From Alphaproteobacteria bacterium (GTDB taxonomy: Bacteria; Pseudomonadota; Alphaproteobacteria; Ferrovibrionales; Ferrovibrionaceae): 64,000 bases of DNA. The translations under genes were made by a program, and so were the position numbers. This document shows, one piece after another, positions 32,258 to 40,992 of this stretch (the first letter of the stretch is position 1; every line of letters starts with the position of its first letter). The notes under the pieces are model-generated. The model was not told the DNA's origin. It was given only the letters and a program-made list of their open reading frames with translations, and did no database searches. Where the stretch lies: positions 1 through 64,000 of the forward strand of contig CANJGB010000006.1 in the NCBI GenBank assembly GCA_947473805.1, given 5' to 3'.

Positions 32258-32743
32258 CTATTTGCCCGGCATCATTTCCAGCGGCACGCCCGGCTGATGC
32301 TTGCTGGGCCGGATGGTCAGCGACGTCTTCACGTGGCTGACGTTCGGCGCAGCGGTCAATTCGCGGGTCAGGAACGCCTGGTAGGCATCCCAGTCGCGGG
32401 CAACGATCTTCAGGATGAAGTCGTTTTCACCGGCCAGCATGTGGCACTCGCGGACCAGCGGCCAGGTGGTCACCTGCTGTTCGAAGGCGGTCAGATCCGC
32501 CTCCGCTTGGCTCTTCAGCCCGACCAGCGCGAACACCGTGACGCCGAAGCCGAGGGCCTCGGCCGACAGGTCGGCGTGGTAGCCCCGGATATAGCCTGCC
32601 TCTTCCAGGGCGCGGACGCGGCGCAGGCAGGGCGGGGCAGAAATACCGACCCGGCGCGCCAGTTCCACATTGGTGATCCGGCCATCGGCCTGCAGATCTG
32701 CGAGGATCTTCCGATCGATGTCGTCCAGCTTGACCCGCTGCAT
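32258..32743 (-). CDS. Lrp/AsnC-family transcriptional regulator
   Basis: A 161-residue Lrp-type regulator. The N-terminal helix-turn-helix is LDDIDRKILADLQADGRITNVELARRVGISAPPCLRRVRALEEAGYI, and the C-terminal RAM ligand-binding domain starts near residue 65. Such proteins respond to amino acids. The ATG at 32743 with GAGGATAGGG upstream is preferred to a GTG at 32761. It is divergent from the unrecognised 650-residue protein, and an AT-rich dyad lies between them. Confidence 0.92.
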   Translation of the reverse strand: MQRVKLDDIDRKILADLQADGRITNVELARRVGISAPPCLRRVRALEEAGYIRGYHADLSAEALGFGVTVFALVGLKSQAEADLTAFEQQVTTWPLVRECHMLAGENDFILKIVARDWDAYQAFLTRELTAAPNVSHVKTSLTIRPSKHQPGVPLEMMPGK

Positions 32744-32786
32744 AACCCTATCCTCAACCACCTTGGCGAAATATAATTACCCAAAA

Positions 32787-32799
32787 GCAATAAAATTGC
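32787..32799. promoter_or_regulatory. AT-rich dyad between Lrp-type regulator and the 650-residue gene
   Basis: GCAAT-AAA-ATTGC is a small perfect dyad within a clearly AT-rich island (about 32767-32800) in otherwise GC-rich DNA. The place and composition suit an Lrp-type operator/promoter region (inference). Confidence 0.4.
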
Positions 32800-32885
32800 C
32801 AGCCCGGCCAGATTCCTGCCGCAGTGCAGCATAGCTGGACTTCGGGCCGGCAAGGCGGTAGGCCAAGACCGTGAACGGGGACCGG

Positions 32886-34838
32886 ATGTCGCTACCGATC
32901 GAGACCTTTACCAACCTTTCGGCCGCCAGCGGCTGGCGCCCCGGCAACAATTTCGGCGGCAGCACCCTGTTCAAGGCGCTGGGCCACCCGAAGACGGTGG
33001 CGGCCGGCCATGCCATGGCCGCCCGCCTGAAGACCATGGGCCGCGTCGCGGTCTACGAGCCAGCCGGCAGCACGGCCGCCGATCATGTCCACGCCTTTTT
33101 CGGCATTGGCCAGGCGCAGATCGCCGACGTGTTCGTGCAGCGCATGGAGCAGGTCGGCGCGAAGCGGCTGGGCCGCCTCGCCCGCCCCGTTACCGAACTG
33201 CATGCCGCCAAGCCCGATGCGTTGTTCGTGGCGGCATTCGACGCCAAGGCCATCGTCGCGCAGCTGGGCCCCCTGGTCCCCGCTGGCCTGCCGGTCATCA
33301 CGCTGGACGACATGCGCCTGCCCGACGAGTGGCTGGCCAACCGCACGAACTACCTGGACCCGGTCAATTTCGCGACCAACTTCGCGCTGCTGACCGATGC
33401 CGGCGGACGGCACAGCCGGGTGGCGACAGCGAACTACTGGGCGCGCTATGGCGCGACCGACACCGACCTGTGGCTTTGCCTGTTCGGCCCCGACGGCAAG
33501 GTGCTGGCCGAATGGGTCGAGGAACTCCCGCCGGCGCTGAACACCATCGCGATCGACAGCCGTTCGGTGCGCCAGCGCTTCGGCCTTGGCGAGTTCACCG
33601 GCTCGCTGTTCATCCACGCCCGCCGGCCCAAGGGGCACGATGTGGTGAAGTACGCGCTGGATTTCTTTTCCGACGACGGCACGCAGCTGACCTGCACCCA
33701 CGACGCCAATGCGTGGCCGGCCGACCTCTATGCCGGCATTCCGGGACCCGAGACGGGCGAGCGCATCACGTTGTGGGTACAGAACAGCCATCCGGTGCCG
33801 ATCCCGGCCAAGGCGATCGGCGTCAACTGCGTGGGCCATGACGCCATCGTGCCGGTGGACGGCGAGATTCCCCCCTTCGGCACCCGCGCCATCGACCTGA
33901 CCGCCCTGCTGCCGCAGGCGAAGTGGCCGGACCAGATCGAAATTCATGCCGGGCGCTATTTCGTCCGCCCGCGCTACGAGGTACGCAGGGCCGACGGTCG
34001 TGCCCGCATCGCCCACGCCAATGTGGAGCGCATCGACCTGAAGCCCGACCCCGCCATCGCCGACCTCGGCGCCAGCATGGGCAAGGGTTACATCATGCCG
34101 CTGCCGGTGCTGCCGGTGGGCGAATTCCGCACGGTGACGGTGCCGGCGCCGATGGCCGACACGCAGGCGGACCTGCCGCTGAAAATTTTACTGATCGATG
34201 GCAATGGCCGCACCGTCGCGGCGAAATTCCTGGGCAAGCTGCCGCGCAGTGCCTGCCCGCCCACCGACGTGGATGCCTGGCTGAAAGAAGCCGGCGCGAA
34301 CCTGCCGTCGGGCTATGGCCATGTGGAATATCTGTACGACTTCCGCGACGGCGGCGGCGCCGATGGCTGGCTGCATGCGCTCGGAAAATACGAACAGCGC
34401 TCATCGGGCCACATGGCGGAGACGATCTTTGGTGCGCACATCTACAACGTGCCGACCACGTTCCGCGACGAGCCGCAGAGCTACACCCACAAGCCGCCCG
34501 GCCTGACCACGCGCCTGTACCTGCGCGTCGGCGATGTACCGATGGATACGCTGTGCCACCTGGTCTATCCGGCCTCGCTGCCGTGGCACAAATATTCGAC
34601 CACGGTGCTGACGCTGCATGACGGCGAGGCGCGGCCGGTGGCCACGCGCACGGTGCAGATCGCCTGCGGCGGCTCGCTGCACTGGCGCACCAGCACAATG
34701 TTCGATGCCGGCGAACGCAAGGCGGCCGGCGCCGGCGCCTGGGTGGAAGTGCGCGACACGACCTGCCGCCTGTTCGGCTTCCACGGCCTGGTCAACGGCA
34801 CGACCAGCTTCTGCCTGGATCACATGTTCGGGTTCTAG
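32886..34838 (+). CDS. Unrecognised 650-residue protein
   Basis: I do not recognise this family. No signal peptide or membrane helix is visible, so it is probably cytoplasmic. The first 140 residues look alpha/beta (TMGRVAVYEPAGSTAADHV, PDALFVAAFDAKAIVAQLG, LPVITLDDMRLPDEWLANRTNY). The rest looks beta-rich, with repeated short strands and aromatic-rich motifs such as YWARYGATDTDLWLCLFGPDG, HVEYLYDFRDGGGADGW and LRVGDVPMDTLCHLVYPASL. The ATG at 32886 follows GGGGA; a GTG at 32871 would add five residues. It shares a divergent intergenic region with an Lrp-type regulator and is convergent with a 2-hydroxyacid dehydrogenase, overlapping it by 4 bases. Confidence 0.8.
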   Translation: MSLPIETFTNLSAASGWRPGNNFGGSTLFKALGHPKTVAAGHAMAARLKTMGRVAVYEPAGSTAADHVHAFFGIGQAQIADVFVQRMEQVGAKRLGRLARPVTELHAAKPDALFVAAFDAKAIVAQLGPLVPAGLPVITLDDMRLPDEWLANRTNYLDPVNFATNFALLTDAGGRHSRVATANYWARYGATDTDLWLCLFGPDGKVLAEWVEELPPALNTIAIDSRSVRQRFGLGEFTGSLFIHARRPKGHDVVKYALDFFSDDGTQLTCTHDANAWPADLYAGIPGPETGERITLWVQNSHPVPIPAKAIGVNCVGHDAIVPVDGEIPPFGTRAIDLTALLPQAKWPDQIEIHAGRYFVRPRYEVRRADGRARIAHANVERIDLKPDPAIADLGASMGKGYIMPLPVLPVGEFRTVTVPAPMADTQADLPLKILLIDGNGRTVAAKFLGKLPRSACPPTDVDAWLKEAGANLPSGYGHVEYLYDFRDGGGADGWLHALGKYEQRSSGHMAETIFGAHIYNVPTTFRDEPQSYTHKPPGLTTRLYLRVGDVPMDTLCHLVYPASLPWHKYSTTVLTLHDGEARPVATRTVQIACGGSLHWRTSTMFDAGERKAAGAGAWVEVRDTTCRLFGFHGLVNGTTSFCLDHMFGF

Positions 34839-35785
34839 TACCCCCGCGCCAGGTCGATCACGTCCTGGACCGGCTCACCCTTGATGAAGCGTTGCAGGTT
34901 GGCGATGAAGTGCGGGGCGAAGCGGCTGTTTTCGTCGCTGATATGGCCGGACATGTGCGGCGAGATGCGCACGTTGGGATGCGCGTAGAGCGGATGCCCC
35001 TCGGGCAGCGGTTCGGGCAAGGTGACGTCGAGCGTGGCATAGCCGACCTGTCCTGAATCAAGTGCCGCCAGCAGCGCCTCCTGGTCCAGCACGTCGCCAC
35101 GGGCCACGTTGATGACGTGGGCGCCGCGTTTCATCTTCGCGAAGAAGCTGGCATCCAGCATGTTGCGCGTCTGCGGCGTCGATGGCATGGCGGCGACCAC
35201 GTGGTCGGCCAGCGGCAGCATGTCGTCCAAGCGATCGAACATCTCGACACCCTCAGGCCCCGGGCCGGGCGAGCGCTTGATGCCCAGCACGCGCATGCCG
35301 CAGCCGCGCGCCCGCCAAGCGAGTTCGACGCCGATGGAGCCCAGGCCAATAACAGCGAGCGTGGTGCCGGCCACCGGCTTTACCAGGCCGGCCTTCCACT
35401 GAGCCGGGCTGCGGACGCGGATGTCGTCCCATCTGCGCGCCAGGGTAAAGATCGCGGTCAGGCAATGTTCGGAAATGGGCCCGGCCAGCAGGCCGCGGGT
35501 GCAGGTAAACGGTACGCCTTCGAACAGCCAGGGCGCGCACATGTCGGCGCCAGTGCCGATGAACTGCACCCACTTCACGCGGGCGGGCCAGCCGGCCGGC
35601 TTCGGCGCCTTGTTGCGCGCGAGCAGCGGGCCCTTCGGCCAGATCCACAGGACATCGGCGCTGGCAGCGGCCTTGTCGAGGTCGTCGCCGAGCGGCTGGA
35701 TGGAAACGCCGGTGGCCTCGCGCACCAGCGCATCGGTCGCCGTGCCCAGCATGCTGGCCACGACGACATGGCGACTGTCCGTCAT
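34835..35785 (-). CDS. D-isomer-specific 2-hydroxyacid dehydrogenase
   Basis: A 316-residue NAD(P)-dependent dehydrogenase of the D-2-hydroxyacid/glyoxylate reductase family. The nucleotide motif LAVIGLGSIGVELAWRARGCGMRVLGI lies near 145-170, NVARGDVLDQEAL carries the substrate Arg, and LPEPLPEGHPLYAHPNVRISPHMSGH carries the acidic and catalytic His positions. The substrate is unknown. The ATG at 35785 has GGGGAGGAT upstream; an earlier in-frame start at 35809 lacks one. It is divergent from a LysR regulator that probably controls it. Confidence 0.9.
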   Translation of the reverse strand: MTDSRHVVVASMLGTATDALVREATGVSIQPLGDDLDKAAASADVLWIWPKGPLLARNKAPKPAGWPARVKWVQFIGTGADMCAPWLFEGVPFTCTRGLLAGPISEHCLTAIFTLARRWDDIRVRSPAQWKAGLVKPVAGTTLAVIGLGSIGVELAWRARGCGMRVLGIKRSPGPGPEGVEMFDRLDDMLPLADHVVAAMPSTPQTRNMLDASFFAKMKRGAHVINVARGDVLDQEALLAALDSGQVGYATLDVTLPEPLPEGHPLYAHPNVRISPHMSGHISDENSRFAPHFIANLQRFIKGEPVQDVIDLARGY

Positions 35786-35846
35786 CCGCTGATCCTCCCC
35801 GACACGCAAATTACCCTATGGCGTGATGATACCCATCGTCGTTATG

Positions 35847-35865
35847 ATTTGCGTCTAAAGCAAAT
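35847..35865. promoter_or_regulatory. Probable LysR-type operator
   Basis: ATTTGC-N7-GCAAAT is a 19-base dyad with the T-N11-A character of LysR binding sites. It lies in the 88-base interval between the divergent dehydrogenase and LysR genes, 9 bases before the LysR start codon. Autoregulation plus control of the dehydrogenase is the usual LysR logic (inference). Confidence 0.55.
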
Positions 35866-35873
35866 AATACCGG

Positions 35874-36836
35874 GTGAAAATTCCCGATATGACATACCTC
35901 GCCAACGTCATCCGGCACCTGTGGGTGTTCCTGGTCGCCGCCGAGGAAAAGCAGTTCCAGCGGGCGGCCGCGCGGCTGAACATCGCCAATTCAGCGGTGT
36001 CGCGGCGCATCCGACGGCTGGAAGAGGAACTGGGCGTCACCCTGTTCGAACGGCAGCCAGACGGCGCCCACCTGACCGCCGAGGGCGAAATCTTCCGCGC
36101 CGATGTGGACGCCGTGCTGAAATCGCTGGAAGCCGCCGTCGCGCGTACCCAGCGCGCCAAGCAGGGCCAGGTCGGCTCGCTCCGCATCGGCTTCATCGAA
36201 ATGGCGGCGCGCAGCCCGGTCATGATCGACGCCATCAGGAAGTTCCAGACGTCGTTCACCGATGTGGAACTGAAGCTGATGCCGATGCTGTCCGAGGACC
36301 AGGACCGCGCGGTGAAAAACGGCGAGCTGGATGCCGGATTCTACCACCGCAGCGCCGAGCGTTCGCCCGAACTGGAATACCATATCCTGCTGGTGCACCG
36401 GCTGTTGCTGGCCCTTCCCAAGACCAGCCCGCATGCGAAAAAACGGAAGGTCAGCCTGGCCCATCTCGGCGACGAAAGCTTCGTATTTCCCCGCCGCACC
36501 CAGGCGCCGCGCGTTTACGAAGGCCTGCTGACCAATTTCCGCCTGGCCGGGGTGATGCCGCGGATCATCATGGAGGTCGGCACGTCGGAAACGATGCTGA
36601 CCATGGCATCGCTCGGCGTCGGCATCGGCTTCGTCGACAATGCGCGGCGCGCCAACCTGCCGGACAACATCGTGCTGAAGCCCATGGTCGAGGAGCTGGC
36701 GCCGCTGGAACTGGAACTGGCGTGGCGCCGGGACAACAACTCGCCGGCGCTGAAGCGCTTTATCGAGACGGTAATGGCCGTACCGGTGCCGGCCGAAAAC
36801 AAGCCTCCGACACCTACTGGTCGAAGCCGGGGCTGA
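35874..36836 (+). CDS. LysR-family transcriptional regulator
   Basis: A 320-residue LysR regulator. The N-terminal winged helix-turn-helix (about 10-70) reads FLVAAEEKQFQRAAARLNIANSAVSRRIRRLEEELGVTLFER. The effector-binding domain follows from about 95 (GSLRIGFIEMAARSP). The frame opens with GTG at 35874, and an ATG at 35889 is an equally possible start. Its last 23 bases overlap the 3' end of the class II aldolase gene, which points the opposite way. Confidence 0.92.
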   Translation: MKIPDMTYLANVIRHLWVFLVAAEEKQFQRAAARLNIANSAVSRRIRRLEEELGVTLFERQPDGAHLTAEGEIFRADVDAVLKSLEAAVARTQRAKQGQVGSLRIGFIEMAARSPVMIDAIRKFQTSFTDVELKLMPMLSEDQDRAVKNGELDAGFYHRSAERSPELEYHILLVHRLLLALPKTSPHAKKRKVSLAHLGDESFVFPRRTQAPRVYEGLLTNFRLAGVMPRIIMEVGTSETMLTMASLGVGIGFVDNARRANLPDNIVLKPMVEELAPLELELAWRRDNNSPALKRFIETVMAVPVPAENKPPTPTGRSRG

Positions 36837-37605
36837 TATCCTCCATCCAGCGCCGCATCGCGGCAAACAGGACGGCGTTCTGCTCGGCGACGCGGTTGTT
36901 CTCGCCGCGATTGCCGCGTACGCGCTGCTCCGCGGTCTTCCGCGCCATGTCCATTGGCGGCATGTTCAGTCGCGCCCCGGCGCCCTGTGCCGCGATCTGC
37001 TGCTGGCAAGCGGTTTCGAGAAAATAGAGTTCGGCAAAGGCATCGGCCACGGTGGCGCCGCAGGTGAGCAGGCCGTGGTTGCGCAAGATCATCGCGTTCT
37101 TGTCGCCCAGGCTTGCCGCCATGCGGTCGCACTCGTCGGTCTCGATCGTGATGCCTTCGAGGTCGTGATAGGCGATGCGGTCGGTGAACACCATCGAGGT
37201 CAGGTTCAATGGCAGCAGACCCTCGGCCTGGCAGGCGACCGCGACACCGGCCAGCGAGTGCGAATGCATGACGGCGCCGACGTCGGGCCGATTCATGTGG
37301 ACCGAGCGATGGACGATGAAACCCGCCTGCAAAACAGGATGCGGCGACGGCGACAGCTTGTTGCCCTCGGCATCGATCTTGATCAGGTTCGAGGCCGTGA
37401 CCTCGCGGTACATCAGGCCGAACGGGTTGATGAGGAACTGGTGGCCAGGGCCGGGTACGCGTGCGGTGAGATGGTTGTAGATCATCTGGTGCCAGCCCAT
37501 ATGCGCGACAACGCGATAGGCGCAGGCCAGATCGACCCGTAGCGCCCATTCCTCGGGCGAGCAGTCGATGCGCGGTTCGGCGACGCGTTCCAGGGTGGCG
37601 GCCAT
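36814..37605 (-). CDS. Class II aldolase/adducin-family protein
   Basis: A 263-residue member of the class II aldolase/adducin head family, zinc enzymes that cleave sugar phosphates or act on related hydroxy acids. Zinc-site histidines are in VMHSHSLAGVAVA and MILRNHGLLTCGATV, and the phosphate/substrate region is IYNHLTARVPG. The ATG has GGGAGGAA close upstream. The substrate is unknown. A second homologue lies at 47023. Confidence 0.9.
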   Translation of the reverse strand: MAATLERVAEPRIDCSPEEWALRVDLACAYRVVAHMGWHQMIYNHLTARVPGPGHQFLINPFGLMYREVTASNLIKIDAEGNKLSPSPHPVLQAGFIVHRSVHMNRPDVGAVMHSHSLAGVAVACQAEGLLPLNLTSMVFTDRIAYHDLEGITIETDECDRMAASLGDKNAMILRNHGLLTCGATVADAFAELYFLETACQQQIAAQGAGARLNMPPMDMARKTAEQRVRGNRGENNRVAEQNAVLFAAMRRWMEDISPGFDQ

Positions 37606-37721
37606 GCTGAATTCCTCCCGGCGCGATGGCGCGCGATCAGGCAGTCATTCTAGGACCGCACCGAACGGCATCAACTGCCGTTTACGCGTGACCCGTTTCC
37701 GATTCCGGCAAGCCGGCAGGC

Positions 37722-38645
37722 TCAGTCGCCCCAGATCAGGCTGGCGGCATCCATCGCCTGGGCGGTGACGCCCCCCAGTTCGCCCTGCAACACGCGCAGG
37801 CGATAGGTCCACAGATGCAGCGGATGCTCCAGCGTGATGCCCATGGCGCCATGGAATTGCTGGGTATCGTAGATGATGCGTGTCAGCGGTTCCTGCGCGT
37901 GGGTCGCGGCCAGTGCGGCATCGGCCGGATCGCCACTCCAGGCCGCGCGGCGCAGCAATGCGCGCATGCCGTCGATCAGCACGACGCACTCCGAAACACG
38001 GTGCTGCAATGCCTGGAACGAACCGATCGGCCGGTTGAACTGGCGGCGGTTCTTCAGGTATTCGACCGACATGTCGACGGCGACGCGGGCATTGGCCTCG
38101 ATCTCGGCGACGAGACCCAGCTGCCACCATTGGCGGAGCGCCGCCCCGGTCACGCCCGGCACGACCGGCGCCTTGGACAGATCGGGCGGTTCGACGAAGG
38201 CGCCGAACGGATAGGCGAAGAAGGTCTTCAGCGGCTCGACCTGGTGCTTCGAGGCATCGATCACGCGCACCTCATCGCCGCAATCGACCAGCACGGTCGC
38301 GTTCTTGGTCAGGAAGCGCAGCGGGCCATCGGCCTTGCCCCGCGCCAGAACAACCGGACGCGGCACCGGGGCCGGCAACAGCTTGGCGGCCACGAGCGCG
38401 GTGCCGGCAACCTCGGCACACCACGGCAGCTGTGCCACGGCGCCGATGAGCAGCGCCGCCTCGGAGGCGCCCATGCCCTCCTCGCGCGCGATGTCGTAAT
38501 AGCCGCCGGCCTCGAGATCGCGCTCGACGGCATCGCCCGGGAAATAGTGGACGGCCTCATTGGTGGGATAGTCCTTGTGCCGCGCCAGCAACTGGTCGAT
38601 GGCCGATTGCAGGGCGGACTGGTCCGGTGTGAGATCGAAGTCCAT
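37722..38645 (-). CDS. Acyl-CoA dehydrogenase family protein, small subunit type
   Basis: A 307-residue acyl-CoA dehydrogenase, shorter than the usual 380. It starts MDFDLTPDQSALQSAIDQLLARH, and the C-terminal helical domain has VAVDMSVEYLKNRRQFNRPIGSFQALQHRVSE, and QQFHGAMGITLEHPLHLWTYR. The middle beta domain is reduced. The ATG lies 4 bases after the stop of the full-length homologue. Short/long pairs of this kind are known to form heteromeric dehydrogenases for bulky acyl-CoAs such as steroid side chains, which I infer here from layout. Confidence 0.88.
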   Translation of the reverse strand: MDFDLTPDQSALQSAIDQLLARHKDYPTNEAVHYFPGDAVERDLEAGGYYDIAREEGMGASEAALLIGAVAQLPWCAEVAGTALVAAKLLPAPVPRPVVLARGKADGPLRFLTKNATVLVDCGDEVRVIDASKHQVEPLKTFFAYPFGAFVEPPDLSKAPVVPGVTGAALRQWWQLGLVAEIEANARVAVDMSVEYLKNRRQFNRPIGSFQALQHRVSECVVLIDGMRALLRRAAWSGDPADAALAATHAQEPLTRIIYDTQQFHGAMGITLEHPLHLWTYRLRVLQGELGGVTAQAMDAASLIWGD

Positions 38646-38649
38646 GGGC

Positions 38650-39792
38650 CTATTCCCGCGGCAGGCGCAGCATGTCGCGCGCGATGAGATTGAGCTGGAT
38701 TTCCGCCGAACCGGCGCCGATGCCGGTCGAACCGGTGCGCTTGTAGCCGACGTTGATCAACGGGTCCTTGCCCGACATCACTTCCTCGTACATGAAGTCG
38801 TTGAGAAAGCCGAGCAGCCAGCGGTCGCCGGTGACGAGGGCATAACGCGCCACGCTGGTGGTCGCTGTCGGCGCCTTGCCCTTCATGCGGTCGTCGATGA
38901 TGTTGAGCATCAGGTTGCGCGCCGCCTCAAGCGCCGCCTTGGTCTTGGCGGCGTAGGAGCGGACAGCGGCGTCCTTGAAACGGTTCTTCTTCTTCAGCAG
39001 GCCGACCGCATGGTCCAGCACGCGCATGCTGAGCGCGTAGCGCGGCATGCCGACGCGTTCATTGTGCATGACTGCGCGCACGACCTTCCAGCCGTCATTC
39101 TCGTCGCCGAGGCGGGCACTCTCCGGCACTTCCACATTCGTGAAGAACACCTCGTGCACCGAACGTTCGCCGACCAGGCAGGGGATGATGCGGACATCGA
39201 TGCCCGGCGTCTTCATCGGCACCAGGAAGACCGATATGCCGCCGTAGCGCTCGGTACCCGTACGGGCCAGCATGAAGCAGAAATCGGCGAGGCTGGCGCC
39301 AGAGGTCCAGATCTTCGAGCCGTTGATCACGTAGCCGTTTGGGGTGCGCTCCGCCGTCGTGCGGATCGCGGCGAGGTCGGAACCGGCAGAGGGTTCCGAG
39401 AAGCCCTGGCACCAGATGTGCGTGCCGGCGACGATCTTGGAGATGTGCTGCTGCTTCTGCTCGTCGGTGCCGAAGCGGATGATGGCGGGGCCGGCCCAGT
39501 TCACGTTCATGTACTGGTAGCTGCGCGGCTCGCCAACCTTGATCATCTCCTCGCCCAGCACCCAGTGGTGATAGGGGTCGAGGCCGCCGCCGCCCAGTTC
39601 CTTGGGCCAGTGCGGGATCAGCAGGCCTTCCTTGGCCAGAGCGGGACAGAAGGTGCGCGAGAATTTCGACACATATTCCGAACTGGTGTCGTACTGCGAC
39701 TTCTCGGCCCAGTCGGATGGCAACAGCCGGTCGATCGCCGCCTTGATTTTGCGGCGAAATTCCTCGTGCTCGGGCGCCCAGGCAAATTCCAC
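38650..39792 (-). CDS. Acyl-CoA dehydrogenase family protein, large subunit type
   Basis: A 380-residue FAD-dependent acyl-CoA dehydrogenase. FAD/substrate elements are CQGFSEPSAGSDLAAIRT near 130-148 and KIWTSGASLADFCFMLART. The C-terminal helical bundle follows with NERVGMPRYALSMRVLDHAVG. Translation begins at a GTG with GGGAGGAG upstream. It is coupled to the shorter homologue and divergent from an old-yellow-enzyme gene, so both may belong to degradation of a cyclic or branched acid (inference). Confidence 0.92.
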   Translation of the reverse strand: MEFAWAPEHEEFRRKIKAAIDRLLPSDWAEKSQYDTSSEYVSKFSRTFCPALAKEGLLIPHWPKELGGGGLDPYHHWVLGEEMIKVGEPRSYQYMNVNWAGPAIIRFGTDEQKQQHISKIVAGTHIWCQGFSEPSAGSDLAAIRTTAERTPNGYVINGSKIWTSGASLADFCFMLARTGTERYGGISVFLVPMKTPGIDVRIIPCLVGERSVHEVFFTNVEVPESARLGDENDGWKVVRAVMHNERVGMPRYALSMRVLDHAVGLLKKKNRFKDAAVRSYAAKTKAALEAARNLMLNIIDDRMKGKAPTATTSVARYALVTGDRWLLGFLNDFMYEEVMSGKDPLINVGYKRTGSTGIGAGSAEIQLNLIARDMLRLPRE

Positions 39793-39884
39793 GGCTTATT
39801 CTCCTCCCGCTGACCGGACCAAGTCGGGCCGTTTTATAGAGCAAATCGGCGAGACGGTGGCGGGGAATTTGGTATGCTATTTAA

Positions 39885-40988
39885 ATGTCCTACCTCTTCT
39901 CGCCCATCCAGCTCCGTTCGCTTACGCTCGACAACCGCATCGTCTATTCGCCCATGGGCCAGTACATGGCCGAGGATGACGGCACTGCGAGCGACTGGCA
40001 CCTGATCCATCTTGGCATGATGTCGCTGTCGGGCGCCGGCCTGGTCTTCACCGAGGCGGCGGCAGTGGAGCCGCGCGGCATGCATGCGCCGCACGGCCTG
40101 GCGTTATGGACCGACAGGCACGAGGCGGCGCTGAAGCGGGTAATCGATTCCTGCCGCCGCTATGCACCGGCAAAACATGCCATCCAGCTGTGGCATGTGG
40201 GCCGCAAGGGTTCCGTCACCGATCCGTGGGACGGCGCGAAATTCATTCCGCCAGAGCAAGGCGGGTGGCCCGTGGTTGCGGCATCGCCGGTGCCATTCCA
40301 GGGCCGCACCGACATTCCGGTCTCGCCAGATGAAGACGGCCTGGACGCCATCGAGGCCAGTTTCGTGCAGGCGGCACAGCGCGCCGCGCGCATCGGCTAT
40401 GACGTGCTGGAACTGCACTGCGCGCACGGCTACCTGCTGTATTCGTTCCTGTCGCCGATCAGCAACAAGCGCAATGACCGCTGGGGTGGCGACATCGGCG
40501 GGCGGATGAGCTTTCCGCTGCGGGTGTTCAAGGCGGTGCGTGAAGCCTGGCCGGAAGATAGACCGATGGGCGTGCGGGTGTCTGCCACCGACTGGTTCCC
40601 AGGCGGCTGGACGGTGGAGGACGCCACCACCTTTGCCCGCGAACTGAAAGCGCTGGGCTGCGATTACCTGACGCCATCCAGCGGCGGTTCAACGCCGGAA
40701 CAGAAGATCAAGATGGGGCCCGGCTACCAGGCCGATTTCGCCGCCGCGATCCGCGCCGGATCGGGCATCGCGACCATGGCGGTGGGCTTGATCAACGACG
40801 CGCGCTTCGCCGAGTACCTCGTCTCCACCGACAAGTGCGACATGGTCGCGCTGGGCCGCGGCCTGGTGGAAAACCCGCGCTGGCCGTGGGATGCGGCGAA
40901 AGTGCTGGAGGCCAGCGTGCCGCATCCCAAGCAGTACATGCGCGGCGAGAAGCCCGTGTGGCGCTACTCGTCGGCGACCAAGCGCTAG
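39885..40988 (+). CDS. NADH:flavin oxidoreductase / old yellow enzyme family
   Basis: A 367-residue FMN-dependent TIM-barrel ene-reductase of the YqjM/OYE class. Seen are the N-terminal LFSPIQLRSLTLDNRIVYSPMGQYMAEDG-like segment, ELHCAHGYLLYSFLSPISNKRNDRWGG, and the C-terminal FMN-phosphate region MAVGLINDARFAEYLVSTDKCDMVALGRGL. The usual 'HAGR' substrate motif reads LWHVGRKGS here. The Shine-Dalgarno site is weak. Adjacent acyl-CoA dehydrogenase and enoyl-CoA hydratase genes suggest reduction of an unsaturated intermediate. Confidence 0.92.
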   Translation: MSYLFSPIQLRSLTLDNRIVYSPMGQYMAEDDGTASDWHLIHLGMMSLSGAGLVFTEAAAVEPRGMHAPHGLALWTDRHEAALKRVIDSCRRYAPAKHAIQLWHVGRKGSVTDPWDGAKFIPPEQGGWPVVAASPVPFQGRTDIPVSPDEDGLDAIEASFVQAAQRAARIGYDVLELHCAHGYLLYSFLSPISNKRNDRWGGDIGGRMSFPLRVFKAVREAWPEDRPMGVRVSATDWFPGGWTVEDATTFARELKALGCDYLTPSSGGSTPEQKIKMGPGYQADFAAAIRAGSGIATMAVGLINDARFAEYLVSTDKCDMVALGRGLVENPRWPWDAAKVLEASVPHPKQYMRGEKPVWRYSSATKR

Positions 40989-40992
40989 GCTT

